Counted from the first letter of the stretch, positions 42,403 through 51,062 are shown. The stretch is 64,000 nt of DNA from Chloroflexota bacterium (GCA_947475545.1 CANJLL010000001.1:310001-374000); one strand, 5' to 3'. Translations and numbers: made by a program. Notes: a model not told the origin generated them from the sequence alone.

Positions 42403-43019
42403 CCGATCGCCGGGACGGCGCCCCAGGCGCGATGCTGGTGATCATCTCGGGGCCGTCCGGGGTGGGCAAGGACACGGTCATCGATGCGCTTCGCAAGCGC
42501 CAGCATCGTCCCGAGTACCACTACGTGGTGACCTGCACGACCCGGCCGCCGCGCGTCTACGAGGCCGACGGCGTCCACTACCAGTTCCTGGATCGAGCCG
42601 AGTTCGAGCGTCTCGAGCAGGCCGGGGAGTTCCTGGAAGCCAACTTCGTCCACGCCAACTGGTACGGCACACCGCGGGCGCAGGTGCGCGATGCGCTCGC
42701 CACGGGCCGGGACGTGATCCTCAAGATCGACGTGCAGGGTGCCCAGGTGGTCAAGGAGGAGGTCCAGGACGCGCTCCTGATCTTCCTGGTCCCGCCGTCG
42801 CTGGAGGACCTGTTCGTCCGCCTGCGCAGTCGCGCGACGGAGACGGCCGACGAGCTTGACGTCCGCCAGCAGAACGCCGCGATCGAGTTGGCGCGCCAGG
42901 ACGACTACGACTACGTCGTGGTCAACGAGACCGACGAGGTGGAGGCCGTGGCTGCGCGCATCGACCAGATCATCGACGAGGAGCGCCGCCGCCACCCGGG
43001 GCGGCGCGTCCGGGTCTAG
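42399..43019 (+). CDS. gmk: Guanylate kinase
   Basis: A 206-residue enzyme phosphorylating GMP to GDP. Walker A is IISGPSGVGKDTV near residues 10-22. GMP-binding residues lie in TCTTRPPRVYEADGVHYQFL near 47-66. FLEANFVHANWYGTPRAQV and LKIDVQGAQVVK are further family blocks. It is the last gene of ileS-lspA-rluD-gmk and is convergent with the epimerase gene after an 88-nt gap in which I see no clear terminator. Confidence 0.95.
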   Translation: MTDRRDGAPGAMLVIISGPSGVGKDTVIDALRKRQHRPEYHYVVTCTTRPPRVYEADGVHYQFLDRAEFERLEQAGEFLEANFVHANWYGTPRAQVRDALATGRDVILKIDVQGAQVVKEEVQDALLIFLVPPSLEDLFVRLRSRATETADELDVRQQNAAIELARQDDYDYVVVNETDEVEAVAARIDQIIDEERRRHPGRRVRV

Positions 43020-43107
43020 CCTCCCGGCCCTGGTCGCCCGGCCGGACGCCGCGGATGCTGGAGCGCCTCGTTCGCCGCGATCGGGGCGCACTGGCCGGTG
43101 GTATCGG

Positions 43108-44052
43108 CTAGAGACCGATTCGCAGGTCCTCGGCGAGGTCGAGGAGCCCGGCCTCCAGCGTGAAGGAAGGCGCATAGCCCAGCTCGGCCCAGGACCGCGC
43201 CAGGTCCAGCGGGTAGTGGCGCGGGAATGGATCAGGCCGCGGCTTGGCAGCCTCGCCAGTGAAGCCGGGGAAGGCACGGGCGGCTGCCGCGAGGACGTCC
43301 GGCGGCTCGACCAGCACGCCCTGGCCGATGTTGTAGATGTGGTGGGGGAGTGCTTCCACGGTCGCCGCCTGTGCGACGCCACGGGCGACGTCCTTGACGT
43401 GGACGATCTCGTACGAGGCTGGCATCCCGTTGCCCAGCCGGGCCGGGACGCCGTCGAGCGCCGCCCGGACCAGGCCAAGGATCTCCGGGCCGATGCCGCT
43501 TCCGCCGGCGAAGTGACCCAGGCCATAGATGCCGGCGAAGCGGAGCAGCGCCAGTTCGAACCCATAGGCGCGCGAGTACGCCCACAGCAGCTGCTCGCAG
43601 GCGACCTTGCTGGCGCCGTAGATCCGCCCGCCGCTCCCGATGGGGAAGTCCTCGGTCAGGGGGGCGTGCTGTGGCTGCGACAGGTCGTTGGTGCCGATCG
43701 TGCTGGCGTGGACCAGCCGTGGGACTCCCGCCAGGCGAACCGCCTCGGCGACGTTGATCGACCCGATGACATTGACCTCGAATCCCCGATGGGGATTGAC
43801 CTGGGCGGCCTCGCCGATCAGGGCCGCGGTGTGGACGACGGCGTCTGGCCTGGTCCGGTTCACCGCGTCCACGATGGTCGTGAGGTCGCGCAGGTCGCCG
43901 CCGAGGACCTCGATGTCCTGGCCGGTGATCCTCCGGATGTAGTCGCGGCGGGGCGCCGCATCGAAGAAGGTTGGCGCATGGCCGGCGTCCATGAGGGCGC
44001 GGGCGGTGTGGCAGCCGACCATGCCGGCGCCGGTGATCAGGACCCGAGCCAT
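43108..44052 (-). CDS. NAD-dependent epimerase/dehydratase (extended SDR)
   Basis: A 314-residue Rossmann-fold enzyme that probably acts on a nucleotide sugar. It begins VLITGAGMVGCHTARAL (GxxGxxG near residues 7-13), then GDLRDLTTI, AVVHTAALIG, the active-site Ser/Thr region LVHASTIGTND and YGASKVACEQ with the YxxxK pair. C-terminal PVDDVA-like HVKDVARGVAQA and YNIGQG motifs follow. ATG 44052 has a strong GGAGGAGG site. It interrupts the Bacillus-like gmk-priA order and is divergent from priA (72 nt apart). Confidence 0.9.
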   Translation of the reverse strand: MARVLITGAGMVGCHTARALMDAGHAPTFFDAAPRRDYIRRITGQDIEVLGGDLRDLTTIVDAVNRTRPDAVVHTAALIGEAAQVNPHRGFEVNVIGSINVAEAVRLAGVPRLVHASTIGTNDLSQPQHAPLTEDFPIGSGGRIYGASKVACEQLLWAYSRAYGFELALLRFAGIYGLGHFAGGSGIGPEILGLVRAALDGVPARLGNGMPASYEIVHVKDVARGVAQAATVEALPHHIYNIGQGVLVEPPDVLAAAARAFPGFTGEAAKPRPDPFPRHYPLDLARSWAELGYAPSFTLEAGLLDLAEDLRIGL

Positions 44053-44112
44053 CCAATCCTCCTCCGCAACGGGCCGCGACAGGCGGCCGGCGGCGGCCGG
44101 CGCGTCATCCGC

Positions 44113-44118
44113 GACAAT
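44113..44118 (+). promoter_or_regulatory. -10-like hexamer GACAAT, 6 nt before priA
   Basis: GACAAT is followed by 6 nt and then ATG at 44125, with no Shine-Dalgarno. The same GACAAT precedes rlmN. Confidence 0.45.
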
Positions 44119-44124
44119 GGGCGC

Positions 44125-46662
44125 ATGTTTGACCCCCAACCCACCGGATCCGGCGCCGGGTTCCGGCTGGTCCGCGTCGCGATCGATGCGGCGGGGGCGG
44201 GTGGGGCTCGAGCGTATACATATCACGTCCCGGCGCGCCTCGAAGGCCTGGCGCACGGCGAGGCGGTCATTGTCGGCTTCGGGCGCCGCCAGGTCCTGGG
44301 GATTGTCCTGGGCGACACGGACGAGGCCCCGGCCGTGGAGACCCGGCCCATCCTCGAGCGGGTCCGTGCCGACGGGCCCCTCCTCCCGGCGCTGACGCTC
44401 TCCCTCGCAGCCTGGATCGCGGCCACCTACCTCGCGCCGCCGGCCCTGACGCTCCGGTCGATGCTGCCGCCCGGGATGCTGGAGCGCTTCGAGCTCGTCG
44501 CGGAGCTGCGTCCGCCGCCGGAGGGCGCGCAGACCGCGTTCGATGGCGTGCAGGCTGGACTCGAGGGCCCGCCGGGCCTGCACGCGGATCCACCAGCCGG
44601 TGACGCCGTCCCCGACAGTGCCGATGCCGAGCTGCTCGCCGCGCTCGCGTCCGGTCCGCGCCGAGTCCGGGACCTCGGGGCGGGGGAGGGCCGTGCCGGG
44701 CTTCTCCGGCGCTTGCGAGCCCTCGCCGCCGCCGGCGTTGTGGACCTCGACTGGACGCTGGATGCCGCCGGGCCCGGCCCGAGACGCGAGCGCTGGGTGA
44801 CCCTTGGGGGATCGGTCGACGCGACGGCTGGTCGCACGGAAGGGGGACGCCGCCCGCGTCCACTGGGGCCGCGCCAGCAGGCTGCGCTGACGGATCTGGA
44901 GGCGTCCGGCGTGACCGGAATCGCCGCGCCTGTCCTGGCGGGCCGCCACGGCGACGCGACCCTGGCGGGACTCATGCGCCGCGGGCTGGTGGATGTGGAG
45001 CTGCGGGAGCGCCCACGCCGGCCACTGGCCGACCGTGCGGCGGGGCGGCGTGGTTCGCGCCCTGTCGCCGCGGCCCTGACCCAACCCCAGGCACTCGCAA
45101 CTGCCCTGATCGCATCGGCGATCGCGGAGCGCGACGCCACGCCGATCCTCCTGGATGGCGTGACCGGGGGCGGCAAGACGGCCGTCTACGCGGAGGCTAT
45201 CGCCGAGTGCCTCGCGGCGGGCCGTCCGGCGCTGGTGCTGGTCCCCGAGATCACCCTCGCCCTGCCCCTCGTTGACCGACTTCGCGCCGACCTGGATGCG
45301 ACCGTCGCGATGGTCCACTCCGGCCTCTCGGACGGTGAACGGACCGACGAGTGGCGACGCATCAGGGCGGGCGACGTGGACGTGGTAGTGGGGACGCGCC
45401 TGGCGCTCAGCTCGCCGCTCGCGGACATTGGCCTGATCGTGGTCGACGAGGAGCATGACGCCGCCTACAAGAGCGATCGAACGCCACGCCTGCAGGCCCG
45501 GGACGGCGCCCTGGAGCTGGGCCGCCTCGCCGGCGCCGCCGTCGTCCTGGGCTCGGCGACCCCGTCGGTCGAGAGCATCGGCCGGGCCATCGCCGGGACG
45601 TACCGGCGGGTCAGCCTCCCGTCCCGGCCTGCGGGGACGGAGCCGTACGTCGAGGTGGTCGACCTGCGCGAGGAGCTGCACACCGGCAACCGGGGACTCC
45701 TCTCCGGGCGCCTGTTCGCGGCCCTGGCGTCGCTGGATCCGGAGCAGGGCGACCAGGCCATCCTCATGATCAACCGACGCGGGACGGCGTCGGCGGTGCT
45801 CTGTCGCGATTGCGGCCATGTGCAGGCCTGCCCCGATTGCGAACGGCCACTCGTCTATCACCAGGCCGGGATGACCCTCCGCTGCCATCACTGCGGCCGC
45901 GCGACGCCGCTGGCCACCCGGTGTCCCGCCTGCAAGTCCGCCCGCATCCGGTACCTCGGCGGCGGGACAGAGCGGCTGGAGCGCGAGGTCCGCGAATCGT
46001 TCCCGGACCTCCGCGTCGGTCGGCTTGATCGCGACGTCACGGAGCGGAAGGGCGCCGCCGAGCGGGTGATCGATGCCTTCGCCGACGGGCGTCTGGATGT
46101 CCTGGTCGGGACCAGCCTGGTGTCCAAGGGCCTGGACCTCCCGGGCGTGATCCTGGTCGGCATCGTCTCCGCCGACATCGCCCTGAACCTGCCGGACGAG
46201 CGGGCTGCCGAGCGCACCTTCCAGCTCCTGACCCAGGCGATCGGCCGATCCGGGCGTGGCGGCCGGCCGGGGATGGCGGTGATCCAGACCTACCTGCCGG
46301 ATCACCCGGTCATCGACGCGGTCCGTCGAGGCGACGCCGCCTCCTTCTACGCGACCGAGCTGGATCTGCGCCGCCGGTTTGGGTCGCCGCCGTACGGCCG
46401 GCTGGTCAAGCTGATCGTGGCGCTCCCGGACCGCGAGGCGGCCGAACGGGAAGGGGAGGCCATGGCAGCCAGGCTCCGCGCGCGCGCGGTCGAGCGGGGG
46501 AGCGCCGTCGTCGTGTTGGGCCCTGCCCCGGCCTACATCGCCCGGCGGGCGGAGCGCTGGCGGTTCCACGTCATCGTGCGCGGCCCGGACCCGGTGGCGC
46601 TCCTCGACGGCGGCCTCGACGCGCCGTGGTCGGTTGACGTGGACCCTGAGTCGCTCCTCTAG
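44125..46662 (+). CDS. priA: Primosomal protein N' (replication restart helicase PriA)
   Basis: An 845-residue superfamily 2 helicase that reloads the replisome at stalled forks. The N-terminal 3'-end-binding domain begins YTYHVPARL and VGFGRRQVLGIV. A poorly conserved region at about 130-320 is Ala- and Pro-rich. Walker A is DGVTGGGKTAVY near residue 342, with Gly replacing the common Ser. DEEHDAAYK is near 441. The zinc region at about 558-605 has four CxxC pairs (CRDC, CPDC, CHHC, CPAC). GTSLVSKGLDLPGV and AIGRSGRGGRPG are the later helicase motifs. The upstream extension of the frame crosses the epimerase gene and is not real. Confidence 0.95.
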   Translation: MFDPQPTGSGAGFRLVRVAIDAAGAGGARAYTYHVPARLEGLAHGEAVIVGFGRRQVLGIVLGDTDEAPAVETRPILERVRADGPLLPALTLSLAAWIAATYLAPPALTLRSMLPPGMLERFELVAELRPPPEGAQTAFDGVQAGLEGPPGLHADPPAGDAVPDSADAELLAALASGPRRVRDLGAGEGRAGLLRRLRALAAAGVVDLDWTLDAAGPGPRRERWVTLGGSVDATAGRTEGGRRPRPLGPRQQAALTDLEASGVTGIAAPVLAGRHGDATLAGLMRRGLVDVELRERPRRPLADRAAGRRGSRPVAAALTQPQALATALIASAIAERDATPILLDGVTGGGKTAVYAEAIAECLAAGRPALVLVPEITLALPLVDRLRADLDATVAMVHSGLSDGERTDEWRRIRAGDVDVVVGTRLALSSPLADIGLIVVDEEHDAAYKSDRTPRLQARDGALELGRLAGAAVVLGSATPSVESIGRAIAGTYRRVSLPSRPAGTEPYVEVVDLREELHTGNRGLLSGRLFAALASLDPEQGDQAILMINRRGTASAVLCRDCGHVQACPDCERPLVYHQAGMTLRCHHCGRATPLATRCPACKSARIRYLGGGTERLEREVRESFPDLRVGRLDRDVTERKGAAERVIDAFADGRLDVLVGTSLVSKGLDLPGVILVGIVSADIALNLPDERAAERTFQLLTQAIGRSGRGGRPGMAVIQTYLPDHPVIDAVRRGDAASFYATELDLRRRFGSPPYGRLVKLIVALPDREAAEREGEAMAARLRARAVERGSAVVVLGPAPAYIARRAERWRFHVIVRGPDPVALLDGGLDAPWSVDVDPESLL

Positions 46663-46786
46663 CGGATCGGCCTGTGGTCCAACGCCAGTGGTGCCGGCGG
46701 GGCCCTGCGCCATCGCCGGCGAATCGTGGGACGATGCCGTCACTGCACCACGGCACCTTGCCGCCCCGCGTTGGAGGTTCGCCGCC

Positions 46787-47212
46787 ATGACTGACCAGCC
46801 CCAGCCTGAGCCGACGTCCGGATCCACCACCGACACCAACGCCGGGCCCGGCGTTCATCCGGCCGATGCCGAGCGCGGTGCGCCAGCCCGGGAGTGGCTC
46901 GCCCAGCTCCAGTCGATGATCGAGAACCTCGCCACCCAGGCGGCGCCCGTGGCGCGCGAGATTGGCGCGAAGGCCGCCGAGCTGGCCGCCATCGCCGCGG
47001 AGAAGGCCGGCCCGCTGGCGGCTCGCGCCGCCGAGGTGACCGCCGATGCCGGCACACGCTTCGCCGAGCGTTCGCGAAGCCTGGCGACGGAGCTCCGCAA
47101 GGACCTCGAGGGCCAGGGCGCTCCCGCCGGTGAGCCGGTCGCCGCCGAGCCCAAGCCTGCGCCGGGGCCGGATTCCACCCCGGCCACGGACGGATCCCTG
47201 CCGGAGGCGTAG
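46787..47212 (+). CDS. Small Ala-rich helical protein, unknown
   Basis: A 141-residue hydrophilic protein with no membrane segment or signal. Residues about 35-105 are almost pure Ala/Glu/Arg/Leu helix (MIENLATQAAPVAREIG, AAELAAIAAEKAG), as in apolipoprotein-like or LEA-like amphipathic helices; both ends are Pro/Thr-rich and disordered-looking. GGAGG at 46773-46777 lies 9 nt before the ATG, which decides the start. A GACGAT at 46730-46735 may be its -10. No homologous family is recognised. Confidence 0.65.
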   Translation: MTDQPQPEPTSGSTTDTNAGPGVHPADAERGAPAREWLAQLQSMIENLATQAAPVAREIGAKAAELAAIAAEKAGPLAARAAEVTADAGTRFAERSRSLATELRKDLEGQGAPAGEPVAAEPKPAPGPDSTPATDGSLPEA

Positions 47213-47227
47213 CCCCGCCGCCCGCCC

Positions 47228-47257
47228 TTCAGCCCGGCCACGCCCAGCCGGGCTGAA
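47228..47257. promoter_or_regulatory. Perfect 11-bp palindrome upstream of def
   Basis: TTCAGCCCGGC and its exact inverted copy GCCGGGCTGAA are separated by 8 nt. The right arm ends 3 nt before the TATACT of def, so the palindrome covers the place of a -35. It lacks a T-run. It may end the upstream transcript or serve as an operator for def-fmt. Confidence 0.55.
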
Positions 47258-47260
47258 ATC

Positions 47261-47266
47261 TATACT
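47261..47266 (+). promoter_or_regulatory. -10 hexamer TATACT, 6 nt before def
   Basis: TATACT, nearly consensus, is followed by 6 nt and then ATG at 47273. There is no Shine-Dalgarno. It is the clearest leaderless-type start in the window. Confidence 0.6.
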
Positions 47267-47272
47267 CCCGAC

Positions 47273-47821
47273 ATGCCCATCCGACCCATCATCCAGCTCG
47301 GCGACCCGCGGCTCCGCGTCGTCGGCACGCCCATCACCAGCTTCGGCCGGCCGCTTCATGCACTCCTCGACGAGATGACCGAGGTGATGCGCAAGGCACC
47401 CGGCGTGGGGCTTGCCGCCCAGCAGATCGGCGAGACCCTGCAGGTTTGCGTCATCGAGGTGGAGGGCCAGCTCCACGAGCTGATCAACCCTCGCATCCTG
47501 CGGGCCTCGGGCGATCAGACGGACCTCGAGGGCTGCCTCTCCCTGGCCGGCTACTACGCACCGGTGACCCGGCGCAACCACGTGATCGCGGAGGCGCAGA
47601 ACCGCTTCGGCAAGAAGATCCGCCTGGAGGGCCGGGACCTGCTCGCCCGGGCCATCCAGCACGAGCTCGATCACCTCAACGGCAAGCTGTATATCGATCT
47701 GCTCCCGTCGATGGACGCCCTCATCCCGCCCGGCGGACTGGCGGACGACGAGGACGACCAGGATGACGACGAGTCCGGCGATGCCCGGGCCAATGAGCGG
47801 CGGGGCCGCGTCCGGCCGTGA
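47273..47821 (+). CDS. def: Peptide deformylase
   Basis: A 182-residue metalloenzyme removing formyl groups from new proteins. The three family motifs are complete: GVGLAAQQIG near residues 44-53, EGCLSL near 85-90 (metal-binding Cys) and QHELDHLNG near 128-136 (the HExxH motif). The acidic C-terminal tail (DDEDDQDDDE) is longer than usual. It overlaps fmt by GTGA, and the pairing with the formyltransferase is the usual one. Confidence 0.97.
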   Translation: MPIRPIIQLGDPRLRVVGTPITSFGRPLHALLDEMTEVMRKAPGVGLAAQQIGETLQVCVIEVEGQLHELINPRILRASGDQTDLEGCLSLAGYYAPVTRRNHVIAEAQNRFGKKIRLEGRDLLARAIQHELDHLNGKLYIDLLPSMDALIPPGGLADDEDDQDDDESGDARANERRGRVRP

Positions 47822-48783
47822 CGGCCGCGCTGCCTGACCGGCGGGCACGGACGGTCTTCATCGGCACGGGGCCGTTCGGCGTTGCGGCGCTGCGCGCGCT
47901 CGCGACGCGCGCACCGGCCGGCCGCATCGGGCTGGTCGGCGTCGTCACCACCCCCGGTCGCCCCGCGGGCCGACGCGGGGAGGTCCTGCCGTCGCCCATC
48001 GAGGCGGAGGCACACGCCCTGGCCATCGCGCCCATCGTCGCGCTGGCGCGCCTCCGTCCAGCCGAATCGATGGCCGCGGTGCTCGCCCTGCGGCCAGACC
48101 TCATCGTCCTGGCCGACGACGGACGAATCGTCCCGCCCGCGCTCCTCGCGGTCCCGCTGGGGGCCCTGAACCTGCACCCATCGTTGCTGCCGCGCCACCG
48201 CGGAGCTACTCCCATCCCCTCCACCATCCTGGCTGGCGACACCGAGACCGGGGTGACCATCATCCGGATGGACGATGGCATCGATACCGGACCCATCGTC
48301 GCGGTGGAGCGCTGCCCGCTCACCGGCACGGAGACGGCCCCGATGCTGGAAGCGCAGCTGGCCATCAAGGCTGCGGACCTGCTCATGCGGACACTGGCCC
48401 CGTGGCTGGACGGGCAGCTGCCCGCCACGCCGCAGCCGGACCAGGGGGCGACGCTCACGCACATGCTTCGCCGCGAAGACGGCCGCCTGGATCCGGCAGG
48501 CACAGTGGCCCAGCTGGAGCGGCGTGTTCGCGCGTTGCAGCCCTGGCCCGGGACGTACCTGGATGCGGATGAGGGGCGGCTTGTCGTCCATGCCGCGGCG
48601 CTGGCGCCGCTGGAGCCCGGCGACATCCCCGGACACCTGGTGGCGCATGGGTCCGGCCTGGCGCTCGTCGCGGCCGACGGCCGGCTGGTCATCCTGGAGG
48701 CGCAGCTCCCCGGCGGCCGCCGCATGGCCGGAGCCGACTTGCGGCGGGGGCGACCGCGGCTGGTTGGCACCCCCTTCAGGTGA
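47818..48783 (+). CDS. fmt: Methionyl-tRNA formyltransferase
   Basis: A 321-residue enzyme that formylates initiator methionyl-tRNA. The N-terminal Rossmann domain starts FIGTGPFGVAALRAL. LNLHPSLLPRHRGATPI near residues 117-133 has the catalytic Asn and His, and RMDDGIDTGPIV near 151-162 has the catalytic Asp. A C-terminal OB domain follows (VRALQPWPGTYLDADEG). GTG start overlapping def. In Bacillus fmt is followed by rsmB; here rlmN comes directly. Confidence 0.94.
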   Translation: MTAALPDRRARTVFIGTGPFGVAALRALATRAPAGRIGLVGVVTTPGRPAGRRGEVLPSPIEAEAHALAIAPIVALARLRPAESMAAVLALRPDLIVLADDGRIVPPALLAVPLGALNLHPSLLPRHRGATPIPSTILAGDTETGVTIIRMDDGIDTGPIVAVERCPLTGTETAPMLEAQLAIKAADLLMRTLAPWLDGQLPATPQPDQGATLTHMLRREDGRLDPAGTVAQLERRVRALQPWPGTYLDADEGRLVVHAAALAPLEPGDIPGHLVAHGSGLALVAADGRLVILEAQLPGGRRMAGADLRRGRPRLVGTPFR

Positions 48784-48799
48784 TGGGGCGCCGGAATGC

Positions 48800-48805
48800 G
48801 ACAAT
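48800..48805 (+). promoter_or_regulatory. -10-like hexamer GACAAT, 8 nt before rlmN
   Basis: GACAAT is followed by 8 nt and then ATG at 48814. Transcription would begin at or within two bases of the start codon. Confidence 0.4.
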
Positions 48806-48813
48806 CTGGGCCC

Positions 48814-50016
48814 ATGACTGATTCTGACCTGCGCCCCGGCCTGTCGGGGCTCACCCAGGAAGCGCTGGAGGCCTGGCTGGTCGCGCGCGGCGATCCGGCC
48901 TACCGTGCCCGCCAGGTGATGACGGGCGTGTGGGCCGGCGCGCGGTCCGCCGCCGACGTGCACGTCCTCCCGGCAGGCCTCCGTGGCGCGCTCGACGAAG
49001 CGTTCCGGTTCGACACCATCGCGTCCACTGAGCTGGTGGTGAGCGACGGGAGTCGCACCGAGAAGGCCGTCCATCGCCTGTCGGACGGCGCCGTGATCGA
49101 GTCGGTCCTGATGCATTACCCGGCCAAGGCCGGCCAGCGCGAGCGGAACACGGTGTGCATCTCGAGCCAGGCCGGGTGCGCGGTGGGTTGCCCCTTCTGT
49201 GCGACGGGCGAGCTGGGATTCGGGCGTGATCTCTCCACGGCGGAGATTCTCGACCAGGTCCGGGAAGCGGCCGGTCGACTGGCGGCACGCGGCCGGCGCC
49301 TCACCAACATCGTGTTCATGGGCATGGGCGAGCCGCTCCTCAACCTGGACCGGGTGCTCGAGGCCGTGGACGGCTTGAACGACCCCGACCGGTTCGGCCT
49401 CGGGGCGCGCCACATCACCGTCTCCACGTCGGGCGTGGTGCCGGGAATCCGGCGTTTGACCGCCCTTGGCCCGCAGTTCACGCTGGCCATCAGCCTGCAC
49501 GCCGGCCGGGATGCTCTCCGGGACGTGCTGGTGCCCCTCAACCGGCGCTGGCCGGTTCGCGAGGTGATCGCAGCGGCGCGGGAACACGCGGCGAAGACGC
49601 GCCGACGGATCAGCTACGAAGTCACCCTGATCGCGGGGATCAATGACACCGATGCCGACGCGGACGCCATCGTCGAGCTGCTGCGCGGCGACCTCGCCCA
49701 TGTCAACCTGATCCCGATGAACCCCGTGGCGCATACGCCGTGGACCGCCAGTCCCATGCCGGTGATCGAGCGCTTCGCGGAGCGGCTTCGCGGCGCCGGG
49801 ATCCAGACGACGGTCCGACGCAACCGCGGCCAGGAGATCGGTGCCGCCTGCGGCCAGCTGGCCGCGGATCGTGCCGGGGCGCCCTCGCCGGCCGCCGTGT
49901 CGCGTCGGCGCGAGCTGCTGGTCCGCCAGAGCGTGGCCGCGCTGCGCGGCGACCGAGCGCCCGACGATGGGCTCCTGGCGGTTCCGTCGGCGGCGTTACC
50001 CGGGGCCGATCGGTGA
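48814..50016 (+). CDS. rlmN: Dual-specificity 23S rRNA/tRNA adenine-C2 methyltransferase RlmN
   Basis: A 400-residue radical SAM enzyme that methylates A2503 of 23S rRNA and A37 of some tRNAs. The iron-sulfur Cys triad is CAVGCPFC near residues 122-129, preceded by TVCISSQAGC. GMGEPLLNLD, TVSTSGVVPGIR, LAISLHAG and EVTLIAGIND follow. The methyl-carrying Cys is expected near GAACGQL at the end of the core. About 40 extra residues form the tail. ATG 48814 was preferred over an upstream in-frame start because of the -10 and homology. It overlaps rpe (GTGA). Confidence 0.95.
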   Translation: MTDSDLRPGLSGLTQEALEAWLVARGDPAYRARQVMTGVWAGARSAADVHVLPAGLRGALDEAFRFDTIASTELVVSDGSRTEKAVHRLSDGAVIESVLMHYPAKAGQRERNTVCISSQAGCAVGCPFCATGELGFGRDLSTAEILDQVREAAGRLAARGRRLTNIVFMGMGEPLLNLDRVLEAVDGLNDPDRFGLGARHITVSTSGVVPGIRRLTALGPQFTLAISLHAGRDALRDVLVPLNRRWPVREVIAAAREHAAKTRRRISYEVTLIAGINDTDADADAIVELLRGDLAHVNLIPMNPVAHTPWTASPMPVIERFAERLRGAGIQTTVRRNRGQEIGAACGQLAADRAGAPSPAAVSRRRELLVRQSVAALRGDRAPDDGLLAVPSAALPGADR

Positions 50017-51062
50017 GCGCGCTGATGGGCGTCGAGACGGCCCGGGCACGGGTCGCGGCGTCAATCCTCGACGCCGATCTTGGCAATCTCGCCTATGCCG
50101 TGGGCCGTGCTGAACGCGAAGGCGTCGACCGGATCCATCTCGATGTCATGGACGGCCACTTCGTTCCCAACCTGACGTTCGGCGCCAGGACCATCAAGGC
50201 GCTCCGGCGCCGGACGCGAGTCCCCTTCGACGCCCACCTGATGATCAGCGAGCCGGGTCGCTACATCGACCAGTTCATCGACGCCGGCTGCGACTCCATC
50301 ACGTTCCACGTCGAGATCGATGAGCCAATCGAGCCGACCCTGCGGGCCATCAAGGCCGCCGGCCGAGCCGCCGGGCTGGCGGTCCGGCCGGGGACGCCGC
50401 TCGCGGTTCTCGAGCCGTTCCGCGAGCTGCTCGACATCGTGCTGGTGATGACGGTGGAGCCCGGGTTCGGTGGCCAGTCGTTCCAGCGGTCGACGGCCGA
50501 GATGAAGGTCCTGGCCGCCCGCCAGATCCTGCGCCACAAGGTGCATGGCGGTGAGGTCCATGTCGACGGCGGCATCAACCGGGAGACGGCGGAGATCGTC
50601 GGTGGCATGGGCGCCGACATCCTGGTGGTGGGCTCAGCCCTGTGGCTGAAGGGCCGCGACATGGCCCGCGAGATCCGCCTGATCCGCGCGCTCGCAGACG
50701 AGGGCTACCAGTTCACGCTCAACGGCGGCGTCCCACCCATCCCGCGCGACAAGATGGTCGCCTTCGCGCACCTGCCCCACCACCTCGCCCAGGTCCTTGA
50801 GGGAGAGATCCGGTCCGGGGGGATCCCGGTGCTCCGCTTCCGCGCCGGCCTGGCCGAGGACCCGTCCATCGTCCCGGACGACGAGCTGTTGATCCCCGCC
50901 ACGGTCGAGCGCATCGCGGAGGAGCGCCATGCCGCGCGCCGAGCCGAGTTGCTGGCCGAGGGTGACGCCTGGAACGCCTCTGGTCGCCCGCTGGTGGGTC
51001 CGCCACCGCCGGCCCCACGACCGCGCCCCCGGCCGGTCCGCCGCCGCAGCACCGCCACCTGA
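50013..51062 (+). CDS. rpe: Ribulose-phosphate 3-epimerase with a C-terminal extension
   Basis: A 349-residue protein. Residues about 10-230 are a normal TIM-barrel epimerase of the pentose phosphate pathway: ASILDAD near 16-22, RIHLDVMDGHFVPNLTFG near 40-57, PFDAHLMI near 71-78, TVEPGFGGQSF near 147-157 and VHVDGGIN near 182-189 with the metal-binding His and Asp residues. The remaining about 118 residues are not part of known Rpe proteins, which end near 220. They contain LNGGVPPIPRDKMVAFAHL and VLRFRAGLAEDP and then an Arg/Pro tail. GTG 50013 overlaps rlmN (GTGA). Confidence 0.92.
   Translation: MSALMGVETARARVAASILDADLGNLAYAVGRAEREGVDRIHLDVMDGHFVPNLTFGARTIKALRRRTRVPFDAHLMISEPGRYIDQFIDAGCDSITFHVEIDEPIEPTLRAIKAAGRAAGLAVRPGTPLAVLEPFRELLDIVLVMTVEPGFGGQSFQRSTAEMKVLAARQILRHKVHGGEVHVDGGINRETAEIVGGMGADILVVGSALWLKGRDMAREIRLIRALADEGYQFTLNGGVPPIPRDKMVAFAHLPHHLAQVLEGEIRSGGIPVLRFRAGLAEDPSIVPDDELLIPATVERIAEERHAARRAELLAEGDAWNASGRPLVGPPPPAPRPRPRPVRRRSTAT

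Noticed and set aside
42856-44124. N-terminal extension of the priA frame across the epimerase gene
   Set aside because: PriA homology begins at 44125, right after a -10 hexamer, and the extension is antisense to the epimerase.
43108-46839. A 1243-codon minus-strand frame covering priA and the epimerase
   Set aside because: Only its last 314 codons (epimerase, from the ATG at 44052 with a strong Shine-Dalgarno) are real; the rest is antisense to priA.
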